Source of the DNA: Alphaproteobacteria bacterium
GTDB taxonomy: Bacteria > Pseudomonadota > Alphaproteobacteria > Micavibrionales > Micavibrionaceae
Direction of reading: 5' to 3'
NCBI GenBank assembly: GCA_016763095.1
Contig: JAESUK010000040.1
Coordinates: 1-27,604, forward strand
DNA length: 27,604 nucleotides
Part shown: positions 15,319-23,431 of the stretch, piece by piece
Numbering within the stretch: position 1 is the first letter of the stretch
Layout of the letters: each line of letters opens with the position of its first letter
Program-made: the position numbers and the translations under genes
Notes under the pieces: model-generated
The model's input: only the letters and a program-made list of their open reading frames with translations
Told to the model about the DNA's origin: nothing
Database searches by the model: none

Positions 15319-16585
15319 ATAACCCCTGATTTACCTTTATAATCTCACCGTCACGATTGTAACGATAAAGACCAAAATTAGATATATCCAATGCCTCATG
15401 ATCATCTTTTGTAAATGGAAATTCATATTTTTTTATCAAGCCATCATAATATTCAACATTATGTAACGCGTCCCATAGAGATTCCCGGCTCAACGAGGGT
15501 GTTTTTCTTAAAGCCTGCGCAACAATATGCGTTAGATCATAGCTATGTGCCGTTCCAACGGGTGCGGGAATATCACGTGTGGATAGGCATGGACCATAAA
15601 CGTGACAATATTTTTCTTTAAATGCTTTTGCCCCTTTATGGTCAAAAGACCACGTCTGCAAGAAGGATAGGTCGATATCATGAACCGCAGGCCCTACAAA
15701 ACTTGGAAAATCCGTCGCCGTAATACCCCAATGTGAGATAACTGGTAGACGTTTATCCTCAGGTAATTCTGCCAGTGCCTTCACAAATGCAGCACCTTCC
15801 GTTGCGTTTGCAACGAGAATAATGGCATCCACATTATATTGCTTCAGTGCCTGAATACGTGCGACAAAATCTTCTTTCTTATCCCCCCAAAAAAACCATT
15901 GGGTGAATTCAATACGAATACCAGCATTGGCGGAATCTCGCGTTAACGCCTTGTAGTTAGAACGTCCCCATCCCGTTTTTTCCAAAAATAGAACAATGTT
16001 TTTATAGCCACGTTTTTGAGCTTCCTGAATAAAAAATGGTGCCGCATATTCATCACGAACAGAAAGGCGGAATACATAATTAGGATCATATCCATTGTCG
16101 ACTATAGTTGTTCCCGCTGCCCAAGCCCCTAAATGAGGAACTTTAAATTTATGAATGTTTGGAAGTTGTTCTAGCGCAACAGGTGTATGCACCCCGCCAA
16201 TAACAGCAAGGATATCTTTGTCCTCGGCAATCTTTTGAATATTATAAACACCTCTGGCAGGATTGGCGCGGTGATCAAATATTTTAAGACCAAGTGGTAC
16301 ACCATTTATACCACCCGCATCATTAATTTCTTTGAGTGCCAATTCTATACCACGTTGTAGTGCTTTCCCTGCTTCTTTTGTGTTACCAGACATATCGGCA
16401 TCAAGCGCAATATATTTTGTCGGCTGTGAAACGTGATCATTTGCAAAAACTGGGCAAATTCTCAAATTGAAACTCAAAATGAGACAGAAAGTTAAAGTAA
16501 ATATCGTTTTTGTAGTTTTACTAAAACACAAAAACTGTGTAGTATTTATTAATAAATATTTGATTAAATATAATTTTTCTAACAT
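15308..16585 (-). CDS. Periplasmic branched-chain-amino-acid-type substrate-binding protein, probable sensor partner
   Basis: The protein has about 425 residues and matches the type 1 periplasmic binding fold of LivJ-like proteins (Peripla_BP_6). After a signal sequence ending at CPVFA it shows GIELALKEINDAGGINGVPL, then KIAEDKDILAVIGGVHTPVALE, and later IILVANATEGAAFVKAL. No permease or ATPase genes for an ABC transporter are nearby; instead the gene overlaps the histidine kinase, so it probably presents a ligand to that kinase. I prefer ATG 16585 over the open TTG at 16594; neither has a strong Shine-Dalgarno. The N-terminus before the hydrophobic core is unusually long. A sigma54 promoter lies 50 bases upstream. 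Confidence 0.83.
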   Translation of the reverse strand: MLEKLYLIKYLLINTTQFLCFSKTTKTIFTLTFCLILSFNLRICPVFANDHVSQPTKYIALDADMSGNTKEAGKALQRGIELALKEINDAGGINGVPLGLKIFDHRANPARGVYNIQKIAEDKDILAVIGGVHTPVALEQLPNIHKFKVPHLGAWAAGTTIVDNGYDPNYVFRLSVRDEYAAPFFIQEAQKRGYKNIVLFLEKTGWGRSNYKALTRDSANAGIRIEFTQWFFWGDKKEDFVARIQALKQYNVDAIILVANATEGAAFVKALAELPEDKRLPVISHWGITATDFPSFVGPAVHDIDLSFLQTWSFDHKGAKAFKEKYCHVYGPCLSTRDIPAPVGTAHSYDLTHIVAQALRKTPSLSRESLWDALHNVEYYDGLIKKYEFPFTKDDHEALDISNFGLYRYNRDGEIIKVNQGLYEK

Positions 16586-16634
16586 GTTTTTCAATTTTTT
16601 TGATCCTATTTATTGTTACTAATAGAATAAATAA

Positions 16635-16650
16635 AGCAAGAACTATGCCT
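16635..16650 (-). promoter_or_regulatory. Predicted sigma54 promoter of the binding protein-kinase operon
   Basis: The minus strand reads AGGCAT-AGTTC-TTGCT, with GG and GC 12 bases apart. The predicted start near 16624 gives a 38-base leader to ATG 16585. If real, the LuxO-like activator would raise expression of its own upstream sensor, a positive loop. Confidence 0.6.
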
Positions 16651-16707
16651 ATATATTACATCCGTACTCTCTCTATAAAAAAACACCGAAACACATCAAG
16701 ATAACAC

Positions 16708-17448
16708 ATGATTTATATCCGCATTTATTTCTTAATTCTTCTATGTGGCACTGTTTTTGCCCTCCCTCAAAAAGCAATGGCGGAGGATATCGTACAGTTT
16801 CACACCACGAACATCCAGCTTTTACGTGGAAATAACTATGAGCTGGGGAAACCTCAACGCACAACGATTACATTAGAGCATGCTAATTCATGGCTATATG
16901 GTGATACATTTGGTTTTCTTGATTTTATTTACTCGGATGGGTCAAATTCTACCTATTATGGCGAAATTTCACCTCGTTTATCCCTAAGCAAAATCACAGA
17001 AAAGAGTGTATCTTACGGTATTATCAAGGATATCCTTCTTTCTACAACTTTTGAAAAAGCGCGCGGACAAGGACCTCAATATCTCTATGGTGGTGCCATT
17101 GATTTCAACTTACCAGGGTTTAAGTTCTTTAAAACCAACGCCTATGTTCATGACTCAACGCAACTTGATGGCAAAACGTGGCAAATTACGCTCTCTTGGA
17201 ATCACCCCTTTAACATTGGTGGTGCAAAGTTTCTGGCTGAAGGCTTTGCTGATCTTCAAGGTCATGAGGGCACATCTAATTCTAATCAACTTTTGGTCCC
17301 ACGATTTCTATTTGATGTCGGTCATGCATTGGGAACGACTGAAAACAAGCTCTGGGCAGGCATTGAATATCAATATTGGCACAATAAATTTGGCGTAGAC
17401 GGTGTTACAGAATTTGCACCACAAGCCCAGTTGAAATGGATTTTTTAA
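16708..17448 (+). CDS. Tsx/OmpK-type outer-membrane channel (DUF5020-like)
   Basis: This 246-residue protein has a signal peptide (cleavage near KAMA, residue 26) and alternating beta-strand sequence ending in the aromatic LKWIF, the usual outer-membrane insertion signal. Segments FHTTNIQLLRGNNYELG, TTITLEHANSWLYGDTFGF, EISPRLSLSKI, DFNLPGFKFFKTNAYV, WNHPF and AGIEYQYWHNKFG match the nucleoside-channel (Tsx)/OmpK family as I know it. These 12-strand barrels pass nucleosides and serve as phage receptors. It is divergent from the kinase operon and converges on the giant gene. No sigma54 site precedes it, and the Shine-Dalgarno is weak. The substrate here is unknown. Confidence 0.8.
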   Translation: MIYIRIYFLILLCGTVFALPQKAMAEDIVQFHTTNIQLLRGNNYELGKPQRTTITLEHANSWLYGDTFGFLDFIYSDGSNSTYYGEISPRLSLSKITEKSVSYGIIKDILLSTTFEKARGQGPQYLYGGAIDFNLPGFKFFKTNAYVHDSTQLDGKTWQITLSWNHPFNIGGAKFLAEGFADLQGHEGTSNSNQLLVPRFLFDVGHALGTTENKLWAGIEYQYWHNKFGVDGVTEFAPQAQLKWIF

Positions 17449-17470
17449 AACTTTACTTCGCGCACATAAT

Positions 17471-20400
17471 TCAACAACAGACTCTTTCTCTCGGAGAGAC
17501 ATAGCTTTGCACTTGTTCTCCTCTTAAGTCTTGTGTTTCTGCATTACTAAATTCTTCAGCATCAAGATCTGAAAAAGCGGTCTGGAGCCAGCTTGCTTTG
17601 CCTTGTACTGTCGCCTCAACATTCACATTTGCTACATTGCTTGTGATGCCTACTGTTGTTCGTGCGATTGTCACATTGTTATATGAGGACGTGAGCTTCG
17701 TTGCCATCAGCATTTTCACTTGTGCTTTTTCTACCATACTCATTTTTTCAGCGACACCGCCACTTACGTGTTCTGATAAGCCTGACAGTAAGCCCATATT
17801 GGGCATAATATCTTTCATGTCGTCGGCATCAAGCACCTTAAAGAAGTCGCCAAGAGCAAGAAGCCCCTTTTTAACTTCTACGAGATACTGCGTATCTGTA
17901 CCGCTGTTGTGAAGATCCTCTATTTTGTCATTAAGCGCGCTCCCTAATGCCATAAAGGGATTCTTGCTATCCATAGAGTTTTTAACAACATCATATATAA
18001 TATGACCAAGAATTTTTTGTTGTGCTGGCGTTGGCGCCTCGAGTGCCATTGCCCCTGTATCAAAGATACCAACCTCATTCGTAGCCTTATCAATACATAA
18101 CTGGGCCCCGTGCCAATCATGATCAAACTTACTACCGGCCAGAATATTCATGACTTCAAACACTATATACGATTTGGCAAAGTCTTTTTTGTAAGTGACT
18201 TGCTCAGATGTTTCTTCTGGAAGATCATTAAACATGAGCCCATTGGCCTTATCCATAACAATCCAGTTCTTACCTTTAACATTCCAATCCATAACTTTCA
18301 GAGTAAAGGTTTCTGATCCGCTACTGATCGTGGCGCCATTATATATTTTTTGCGCATCTTCATATTGCTTCTGCCCAAGCTCATGATCCGTTTCGATGCC
18401 AGACATTCTTGCCGCTTGCGTTACCATTTCGGCTACAGATGACGTTAGCTCTTTATAATCAAGATCAGAGCTCTGGTCTTTCAATTTAAGATCATCGATC
18501 GTTTCACCAATGACACGGAAACCTTTTATTGCTTTTTCTCTCGCTTCTGGACGCAGCATTCTTAAAACTTTATCTTCTCCAAGCTCTACCGTTGTATAGT
18601 AAGAGGCCGAGCCCAATATTTCTCCTAAATACTCATTCTTCCACAATTCTTCTGGAACGTTTTCAGCTTTTATCCAATCATACAGCGTCCAACGTGCAGG
18701 TTTATCAGCTGCGTTTTTTAACTCTTGTAATTCAACACGTATACTTTCTGGTGTATCTGGATGCGACGCGATAGCTTGACCAAGCTTAATTTCTGCAGGG
18801 CCCATATTTTCAAGAAACAGCTTTAAAGCCTTACCAACGTTCCCTGCATCTTTTCCGATATTACGGTTTGCGACCATCATCGCTGACAAAATCAGTTCTC
18901 GCTCATAATCACTTCTTGCTTTGATATAGGAGTGCATAATATCACGCGCATATTTACTCTCTTTCGATGTATCATCAGGGCTAATGATGTTATCCATCAC
19001 AACATCAAAAACGTTTTCCCAAGATTGTTGATCGGTGTTGTTGTTCGAAGCTTCACTATTAACCGCACTCTTCAACATTCGTGCAATAATTACTGCCCGA
19101 GCTTCCAATGGTGCTGACCAGAAATTTTCGTATAGAACTTTGCAATTGACTGGCTTTGTTTGTTCTAAAAGGCGATCAAGGTGGTCTTGGTAGCGCGGAT
19201 CATTATGTTTTTCCCGTATAGTGACCCCTATGTACTCACTCATATCAGCACAATCGCCGGCTTCTCCTTTAGAGTTTAAGAACTGAATAAACCTATTCGC
19301 AGTATCTGAGTCTTCATCCATTTCAGAGGTCAAATAGTCAACGCCAACTCCATACAAATAGCTTGCAGCCAAGTTTTTGGAATTTAGGTTAACCTGACAA
19401 ACATCTTTCATCATTTCCGATGTTTTCTCTTGTGAAACAATCGTGTCAGAAACTTGCCTTAATAAAACATACTTATCGGCAGCAGCCATTGAATTTGATA
19501 GTAGACCATCTCGTTCTCCATGATTTTTGCCAATATCCCATTGTTTTTCTTGATCGCTTTCCAAAGCTTTTAGATAGATAGATAGCCTCTTTTCATACTG
19601 CTCAGACCCGTCATCCTTACCAAGCTTAACTAACATGTCCTGAGAGTAGATTTTGAAAAGTCTTTCCCGTGTTTCAGGATAAGACGCCCTTAGGTTTTTA
19701 TCTAATAATATAAAGAAACATTCATTCTTCTTTCTGCCTGATGGAAGCTCTTCCAACTTATCAAATATATTATTTAAAATTTTGTCTTCTAGTTCGATGC
19801 CATCAAGAAATGTATTCTTCGCAAATACAAATGCTTTTGCATGATCAAGTACATCCTCTGGCCAAAACTCTCTGCTCTCAGAAAGCGATGATATAGTCTC
19901 TAGAGGTTTCTCTTTTCTGTTGATTTCACTAAGGTACGAACCTCTTTTTGATCCCTCTGACCAACGATCCCCTTCAGGATTATACACACGATATAGATCA
20001 GTTATCTTCTCTAAGGCGTCATCATCATGCAAAGCTTGATAATGTGCTTTTCTTATAAGCCCCCTAACCTTCCTATCAAGAAAGTCTAAAAACTTACCAT
20101 GATCTGGCTGTACAATCTTTTCTGTCTTTGATGACAGATAGCCTTCTTCGTCGTAATAATCCTTAGACCTTTCCTCTACCAAGAGATCTTCCATCTGCCC
20201 TCTCATAGATGCAAGCCTATCGACTGTGTCAACAGTTTCCCCAAAAGATAACTCTTCGTAATTACCTTTATAACTAACGGCGTTTGATATTAGTTCTAAG
20301 AGGTTACTTTCTGTTACAAGACTCCTGTAATTATCGTAGCGCGCGCGCGCCATTTCTTCGCTGTCACTCCCCTGATTCGAGCGACCACCCTCCTGAATAC

Positions 20401-23224
20401 ACGATACAGTTTTGCATAAACTAGAAACATCTATCTCATTGCTTTTACCCAAAGACTGCATGGTATCAAACATATGTAAGTACGACTTATATTTTGAAAT
20501 ATGATATTTGTCTTTATAATGCTGTATGGCGCGGTTTTTTAAATCTTCTTTGGTCTCTGTCTTTTGATATCCAATATTTTTGGTAACGACCTGCATGATC
20601 TCCGTTAACTCATAATTTCCAGAGAGTATCTTTTCCGTTTGTTCTGGCAACACACCTGCAAAGTCACAAAACGAGGCATAACGCTCATCATTAAAAACCT
20701 TGGTAAAGACTCCCTTCTCATCTTTAACGACATAGTTTGCTAAAATGTTTTTCTGTTCTGGAGTTAACCGGTTTAACGTGTACCAATATTTATCACCGTT
20801 AAAGATGCTACATAAGTAATTATAAAAAACGTTTTCTGCAACATCCACTCTTTCCTTAGAGAACTGCTCGTCTCTATAAAGATTGCTGCGTTCAAGATCC
20901 TTTTTCTCCTTCTCATCCCCATCTTTTAATCGCCCTATTTCTTTCCATAGAGCACTTGTTTTCTCTTTTATTTTCTCCAAGTCCAATGATGCTTCTGCCC
21001 AAATATCAGCTGCCATATTTACAACATCAATAGTCGTATTAAACATTCTTTGGGTTTGTTCTTTTTTTTCTGTAATAATTTTATCTTTGAAGTCTTTTCC
21101 AAAACGTTTTTCAAATATGGGGTTTTCAAATTCAAAAAGCTCATCATCCACACTTGAATTTCCATGCTCGTTTGTTGAAGGCATTCTATTTTCAGTTAAA
21201 TATTGAGCAGTTATAAGGGAGAGAACCCCTGAATTATCACCTCGATATACATTTTTACCGCTATTTAGTTTAGGTAATGAATTATAGAGCATAGTAAAAT
21301 CACGTATTTTTTTACGTGCAACAGATACTCTATCGTCGCCAATTAGCTTACTTTCTATTTTTACAGCATCTAGAAAATCTTTATCTTCTAAATGTAAAAT
21401 ACTTTCACACGTTTTATCAAAAAAGGCACTTTCATTATCAAAATAGTTCTGGATATAGCTATGTGCCTCTATGACCAACTCTTTGTTTACAATGTAACCC
21501 AACTCAAATTTTTCGACATTTCTATCGGATAATATCCCGTTATCATTTACAGCATGACAGTGGTAATTGCTCTTTCTAATATACTGTTCATTATGAGTAA
21601 TTCTAAAGTCTTCTATACGGTGTTCTTGTAGAAACTCAACTACATATTCCTTTGTTTTTTCATCTGTCTTAGCAATTTCAACAAGGTTATTCCACGGTAC
21701 ACACTCCCCTACTTGTGGTTCAGAATACAAATCTGGAAAATCATAGGAGCCCCCTAAACGGAATGTTTCTACAAAAGAAAGGTTATCAAGCTTATTACCA
21801 TTACCGTTATACCCATACGATGTAGACATCAGGTCTTTTCGTATTTTTAGAAGCGTTTTGAACTCTTCCGCGACTTGCTTGAATTCTGTTGCTTCTTTTG
21901 CTGTATATATCTTTTGCTTCGCGCTCGTAATATCAATTTCTATTTGTGGTAGGGTTCTTGCGCCGTTTTCTTCATACTGCTGTTCTCTTTTGCTAGAAAT
22001 AGTCTCCTTAAAAAGGGTATGAAAATACGTATAAACTATACCTGCAGCATCAGAATAATTTCTATCGCCTGCTTGAGGGTAACCGTTTTGTTGTATGTGT
22101 TCGTATGCTTTGTTTTGCAGATAAACATTAAGATCTGTAGCATGAACACGTGCTGGTTTCGTATCGTTTCCCTTTTGTCTTCTTTCCTCATTTACTTGCT
22201 GAATAACGCCCTCAGCAAGCCATGCTATTTTATGCTGATATTTTTTTTCTATCGTTTTTCCAGAGAAATAATCACTATAGCCTGCATCAATAACTTCCTG
22301 AATACGCTGTCGCTTGTGTTGTAATTCATACCTAGAATTCCAATCATCTGACCCCTCTTGAGGTAAAGCATCTAATTGCGCTTGAAAGAACTCTTCTGCT
22401 GGTATTTGCGCTGATAAGTGCTCAATACAATCCACCAGAATTCTTAATTTACCTAAAGGCTTTTGGTTCTTATACCTCTGATTTTTTAAGAATGAAGAGA
22501 TCGGATCAACATACTCTTCCGCAAAAACTGATTTATCAAATTCAGACGGTGTTCGGTCATCTATTAGGTGAGAGAGCCTTGTTAGAGAGGCTTCTATAGC
22601 AGACTCCCTATTACCATGCATCATGTGCACATCAAATATTTCAGACCATTTTATTCCCTCTTCTTCCTCGTCGTTACTATATCTTTTCTCACGCTCATTC
22701 TCGCTTTGTTGCTTTGCATATTCATTAAGCTTTTCTTCCATTAGCAGTGCTTGTTTAGGATCGGATCCAGCATCATAAATCAAATCTACAGCATGTAGGT
22801 CAGCAAGCGTTTCCTCTCCCTTAGAGTTTTGGGCTACCCCATACCCCCTAAAGATCATGTGCGTAAGCTCATGCCCCAAAACGTAATCAAGTTGATCGAT
22901 ATTATCGACCATATCAATCAATCCTTTTGTGACACAAATAATAGGTGTGTCGTATGGATTTATAACACTTCTTACATTTTTGTATTCATCTCGCCGTCTT
23001 CTTGAGTTTTTGTCTTTTTCGGGGGCTTTTGCAAAAAATGCATTTGGTTCTTCTGAATCGGACATCACAAATGCGACTGGATTTTTATTAAAATCAATCC
23101 TGTGACCAACCAGGCGTTTGGCTCTGCCTAGTAAGAAATTGTGTATTTTTTGTCCTTCTGGAGTGTCTTTATCGATAATGCTTTGTTTAACAAGCAAATC
23201 TTCTTCTATTAATAGTCCGCCCAT
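17471..23224 (-). CDS. Giant 1917-residue protein: M48-like metallopeptidase N-terminus and ABC1/UbiB-like kinase fold C-terminus
   Basis: This single open frame has 1917 codons. Residues 1-170 resemble an M48 peptidase: ICVTKGLIDMVDNIDQLDYVLGHELTHM with zinc ligands His118 and His122 and catalytic Glu119, then GEETLADLHAVDLIYDAGSDPKQAL, the M48 E-x3-D pattern with the third ligand (Glu137 or Glu138). The middle, about residues 170-1500, is charged and helical without a domain I recognise. Residues about 1530-1760 resemble an ABC1/UbiB-like kinase: VLRMLRPEAREK (Arg1555 where Lys is normal), DHDWHGAQ (Asp1703, His1705, Gln1708 in place of Asn) and FDTGAM (Asp1722, DFG-like). There is no signal peptide, transmembrane helix or obvious secretion signal. 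It ends in Val-Cys-Cys. Upstream in-frame stop TGA fixes the ATG at 23224. Function unknown. Confidence 0.85.
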   Translation of the reverse strand: MGGLLIEEDLLVKQSIIDKDTPEGQKIHNFLLGRAKRLVGHRIDFNKNPVAFVMSDSEEPNAFFAKAPEKDKNSRRRRDEYKNVRSVINPYDTPIICVTKGLIDMVDNIDQLDYVLGHELTHMIFRGYGVAQNSKGEETLADLHAVDLIYDAGSDPKQALLMEEKLNEYAKQQSENEREKRYSNDEEEEGIKWSEIFDVHMMHGNRESAIEASLTRLSHLIDDRTPSEFDKSVFAEEYVDPISSFLKNQRYKNQKPLGKLRILVDCIEHLSAQIPAEEFFQAQLDALPQEGSDDWNSRYELQHKRQRIQEVIDAGYSDYFSGKTIEKKYQHKIAWLAEGVIQQVNEERRQKGNDTKPARVHATDLNVYLQNKAYEHIQQNGYPQAGDRNYSDAAGIVYTYFHTLFKETISSKREQQYEENGARTLPQIEIDITSAKQKIYTAKEATEFKQVAEEFKTLLKIRKDLMSTSYGYNGNGNKLDNLSFVETFRLGGSYDFPDLYSEPQVGECVPWNNLVEIAKTDEKTKEYVVEFLQEHRIEDFRITHNEQYIRKSNYHCHAVNDNGILSDRNVEKFELGYIVNKELVIEAHSYIQNYFDNESAFFDKTCESILHLEDKDFLDAVKIESKLIGDDRVSVARKKIRDFTMLYNSLPKLNSGKNVYRGDNSGVLSLITAQYLTENRMPSTNEHGNSSVDDELFEFENPIFEKRFGKDFKDKIITEKKEQTQRMFNTTIDVVNMAADIWAEASLDLEKIKEKTSALWKEIGRLKDGDEKEKKDLERSNLYRDEQFSKERVDVAENVFYNYLCSIFNGDKYWYTLNRLTPEQKNILANYVVKDEKGVFTKVFNDERYASFCDFAGVLPEQTEKILSGNYELTEIMQVVTKNIGYQKTETKEDLKNRAIQHYKDKYHISKYKSYLHMFDTMQSLGKSNEIDVSSLCKTVSCIQEGGRSNQGSDSEEMARARYDNYRSLVTESNLLELISNAVSYKGNYEELSFGETVDTVDRLASMRGQMEDLLVEERSKDYYDEEGYLSSKTEKIVQPDHGKFLDFLDRKVRGLIRKAHYQALHDDDALEKITDLYRVYNPEGDRWSEGSKRGSYLSEINRKEKPLETISSLSESREFWPEDVLDHAKAFVFAKNTFLDGIELEDKILNNIFDKLEELPSGRKKNECFFILLDKNLRASYPETRERLFKIYSQDMLVKLGKDDGSEQYEKRLSIYLKALESDQEKQWDIGKNHGERDGLLSNSMAAADKYVLLRQVSDTIVSQEKTSEMMKDVCQVNLNSKNLAASYLYGVGVDYLTSEMDEDSDTANRFIQFLNSKGEAGDCADMSEYIGVTIREKHNDPRYQDHLDRLLEQTKPVNCKVLYENFWSAPLEARAVIIARMLKSAVNSEASNNNTDQQSWENVFDVVMDNIISPDDTSKESKYARDIMHSYIKARSDYERELILSAMMVANRNIGKDAGNVGKALKLFLENMGPAEIKLGQAIASHPDTPESIRVELQELKNAADKPARWTLYDWIKAENVPEELWKNEYLGEILGSASYYTTVELGEDKVLRMLRPEAREKAIKGFRVIGETIDDLKLKDQSSDLDYKELTSSVAEMVTQAARMSGIETDHELGQKQYEDAQKIYNGATISSGSETFTLKVMDWNVKGKNWIVMDKANGLMFNDLPEETSEQVTYKKDFAKSYIVFEVMNILAGSKFDHDWHGAQLCIDKATNEVGIFDTGAMALEAPTPAQQKILGHIIYDVVKNSMDSKNPFMALGSALNDKIEDLHNSGTDTQYLVEVKKGLLALGDFFKVLDADDMKDIMPNMGLLSGLSEHVSGGVAEKMSMVEKAQVKMLMATKLTSSYNNVTIARTTVGITSNVANVNVEATVQGKASWLQTAFSDLDAEEFSNAETQDLRGEQVQSYVSPRERVCC

Positions 23225-23354
23225 ACTTCAAGAAACCTCTTACCACTGATATCATATGTTGATTTCTCAGGACTGTAGCAGAACCTATGTAATATGTAAA
23301 TATAAATCACGTGTGTGTCAGATAGGTTTAGTAAAAGCACTCCATCCCACATGT

Positions 23355-23383
23355 TTGACATAAATCAATAAAAAGAGTAATAT
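23355..23383 (+). promoter_or_regulatory. Sigma70-type promoter of the HETGH peptidase gene
   Basis: A perfect -35 TTGACA at 23355-23360 is separated by 17 bases from a -10 TAATAT at 23378-23383. The predicted start is near 23390, leaving about 40 bases to ATG 23432. The divergent giant gene has only a weak candidate on the other strand (CTGACA at 23321-23316). Confidence 0.6.
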
Positions 23384-23431
23384 CATGTGATTAAAGTCTA
23401 TAAAAAAGAGTGATTGGGTAATATTTCGAGA

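Noticed and set aside
23328..23345. GG-N10-GC spacing in the giant/HETGH intergenic region (AGGTTTAGTAAAAGCA)
   Set aside because: The -12 element is AAGC, not TTGC, so it is not a credible sigma54 site; a consensus -35/-10 pair lies just downstream.
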